64,000 nucleotides of DNA from Salimicrobium halophilum (GTDB taxonomy: Bacteria > Bacillota > Bacilli > Bacillales > Halobacillaceae), in the NCBI RefSeq assembly GCF_900100295.1, contig NZ_FNEV01000005.1, positions 2,501 to 66,500 of the forward strand, in the 5' to 3' direction. Position numbers and translations under genes: made by a program. This document shows, in pieces, positions 62,855 to 64,000 of the stretch. How positions within the stretch are numbered: the first letter of the stretch is position 1; each line of letters opens with the position of its first letter. The notes beneath the pieces are model-generated. The model worked only from the letters and a program-made list of their open reading frames with translations, ran no database searches and was not told the DNA's origin.

Positions 62855-62894
62855 AATCTCCCACAGTCAGTAAACGGCTGTGGGAGATTTTTTT
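62855..62894 (+). terminator. Terminator after VanY-type gene
   Basis: Perfect 12-bp stem AATCTCCCACAG/CTGTGGGAGATT, 11-base loop, T-run. Confidence 0.93.
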
Positions 62895-63513
62895 AAAGGG
62901 CGAGGCCGACACGGACATTTTTATAAGAAGGGGAAAGTATTTCCCTGATGGCGATGTCAGCTACATCCTGCACCGGAGCTTTCTTTCCTTCTTCAGGCAA
63001 ATAGTCGATTTCTTCCCGGAGTGGTCCTTGAGTCTGTTCGTCCGGCAGATAAGTCGGGCAAAGGATAATCCATTCTCTGTCCTCTTCGGCGAGAGTACGA
63101 AATACTTTCTCGTGTTCTTCGGCAGCGAAGGTCAGGCGACGCTTGGATTCATTCGTCTCGTATCTGAGTTTCCCTTCTTCGGTTCGGCTGTTCAGAATGC
63201 CGGCTGTACCGATCGTGATGATCCGGGGGACACCGTTTTCTTTCATGATTCTTATGACTTCAGGGATGGATTCGGATAAAGTCGTGGTCTTGTCGGTGCT
63301 GAGTCCGCTGAATACAACGTCTTTATTCACCAGGGCCTGGGTCAGGGATTGTTCATCGAGTACATCACCTTCGATGAGGGAGATGTCCGAATCGAGCATC
63401 TGATGGGCTTTATCCATATTCCTCACGAGAGCCGTCACGTTATGTTCTTTTGCCAGGGCGTTCGCGACTGCGCTCCCTACACGCCCTGTTGCTCCTAATA
63501 TTGCTATGTCCAT
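62893..63513 (-). CDS. NAD(P)H-binding SDR/NmrA-like protein
   Basis: A 206-residue Rossmann-fold protein with AILGATGRVGSAVANALAKE near the N-terminus and IEGDVLDEQSLTQAL, of the NAD(P)H-binding atypical SDR (a5-like) group with YwnB-type proteins. It probably acts as a reductase or redox sensor; the substrate is unknown. AAAAGGAGGAATTTC precedes ATG 63513. Confidence 0.88.
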   Translation of the reverse strand: MDIAILGATGRVGSAVANALAKEHNVTALVRNMDKAHQMLDSDISLIEGDVLDEQSLTQALVNKDVVFSGLSTDKTTTLSESIPEVIRIMKENGVPRIITIGTAGILNSRTEEGKLRYETNESKRRLTFAAEEHEKVFRTLAEEDREWIILCPTYLPDEQTQGPLREEIDYLPEEGKKAPVQDVADIAIREILSPSYKNVRVGLAL

Positions 63514-63623
63514 GAAATTCCTCCTTTTCTACCCATACCTTTTCCCTGTATAAAACAGAAGTATGCCGTGGTCCATGATTTCTGAATGTTTTTACAGGAA
63601 TAGATGATAGTTGAGCGGAAAGT

Positions 63624-63632
63624 TGATACAAT
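63624..63632 (+). promoter_or_regulatory. Extended -10 promoter of fumC
   Basis: TGATACAAT, 32 bases before the start codon; no clear -35. Confidence 0.45.
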
Positions 63633-63664
63633 AAATAGGAACCATTTTTAGGGAGGGACCACGA

Positions 63665-64000
63665 ATGGATTATCGCATTGAAAAAGATACATTGGGTGAA
63701 ATGAAAGTACCGAATGATAAGTATTGGGCTGCACAGACGCAGCGAAGCAAGGAGAACTTCCCGATCGGCGAGGAACGTATGCCGAAAGAAGTTATCGAAG
63801 GATTTGCCATTTTGAAAAAGAGTGCAGCGCGCGCTAACGAAGAGCTGGGTCTTCTTGAAAGAGATAAAGCGGCTGCCATCGCTCATGCAGCAGACCGGAT
63901 TGTAGCAGGGGAACTGGATGAACATTTTCCTCTTGTCGTCTGGCAGACAGGCAGTGGTACACAATCCAACATGAACGTGAATGAAGTGATCGCTTATGTC
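63665..64000 (+). CDS. fumC: Class II fumarate hydratase, 3' end outside window
   Basis: The first 112 residues of an oxygen-stable class II fumarase that hydrates fumarate to malate in the TCA cycle. The N-terminus is typical: [20 protein letters not shown], then [12 protein letters not shown] and the [16 protein letters not shown] block that holds part of the active site. The start follows GGGAGGGACCACGA. Aspartase has a related sequence, but the start and the QTQRS block fit FumC. The rest of the gene is beyond base 64000. Confidence 0.93.
   Translation, partial: MDYRIEKDTLGEMKVPNDKYWAAQTQRSKENFPIGEERMPKEVIEGFAILKKSAARANEELGLLERDKAAAIAHAADRIVAGELDEHFPLVVWQTGSGTQSNMNVNEVIAYV

Overview
The window reads as the chromosome of a low-GC, endospore-forming Firmicute of the family Bacillaceae, most likely a moderately halophilic genus such as Halobacillus. 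This is inferred from B. subtilis-like proteins (LipM with its Cys150, YhbH, PrkA, SigI, CspR/TrmL), spore genes (a gerA-type operon, spoVR, yhbH, prkA, a YhcN/YlaJ lipoprotein), strong AGGAGG ribosome sites, and salt-related traits: several Na+/H+ or K+/H+ antiporters and an unusually acidic linker in OdhB. No phage, insertion sequence, integrase, rRNA or CRISPR array is visible; this is core chromosome with a light accessory overlay.

Layout. 1-2.6 kb: the 3' part of a diguanylate cyclase gene overlapping a stand-alone cobalamin-binding protein with the residues of CarH-type photoreceptors, then DoxX and hemerythrin-like genes. 2.6-7.6 kb: tRNA-Gly, an ABC-class ATPase, queG, ogt, an amidase and trmL. 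7.6-8.0 kb: a tandem pair of long hairpin repeats with matched base changes, and a 30-codon gene. 8.1-16.4 kb: lipM-lipA, prkA and odhAB, i.e. lipoate synthesis beside a lipoate-dependent dehydrogenase. 16.5-25.5 kb: yhbH, a K+/H+ antiporter, proC, a LysM-CAP protein, a Fur-controlled siderophore uptake operon without an ATPase gene, and a nupC-type gene interrupted by TGA. 25.8-31 kb: aldehyde dehydrogenase, MATE pump, a MurG, a zinc-ribbon membrane protein and an aldo/keto reductase. 31-40 kb: the gerA-type operon on the minus strand, a membrane-anchored trypsin-like protease, sigI-rsgI and spore/envelope genes. 40-43.7 kb: spoVR, a preQ1-I riboswitch controlling queF and a queuosine-precursor transporter, and D-amino-acid transaminase. 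44-48 kb: a TAXI-type TRAP transporter. 48-64 kb: membrane transporters (YczE, EamA, ABC-2 exporter, NhaC, AzlCD, CDF), MapB-like aminopeptidase, cold-shock protein, flavodoxin-like quinone reductase, an IDEAL-domain protein, a chemoreceptor, a VanY-type carboxypeptidase lipoprotein and the start of fumC.

How it fits together: queG, queF, the transporter and the riboswitch form a queuosine salvage/synthesis set; lipM, lipA and odhAB link lipoylation to the TCA cycle, with fumC also present; prkA, yhbH and spoVR, often a single cluster in other bacteria, lie here in three places, each with a possible sigma-E-like promoter. The most interesting items for follow-up are the CarH-like protein paired with a GGDEF enzyme, the covarying repeat pair at 7.67-7.92 kb, and the interrupted nupC with a ready-made restart site.
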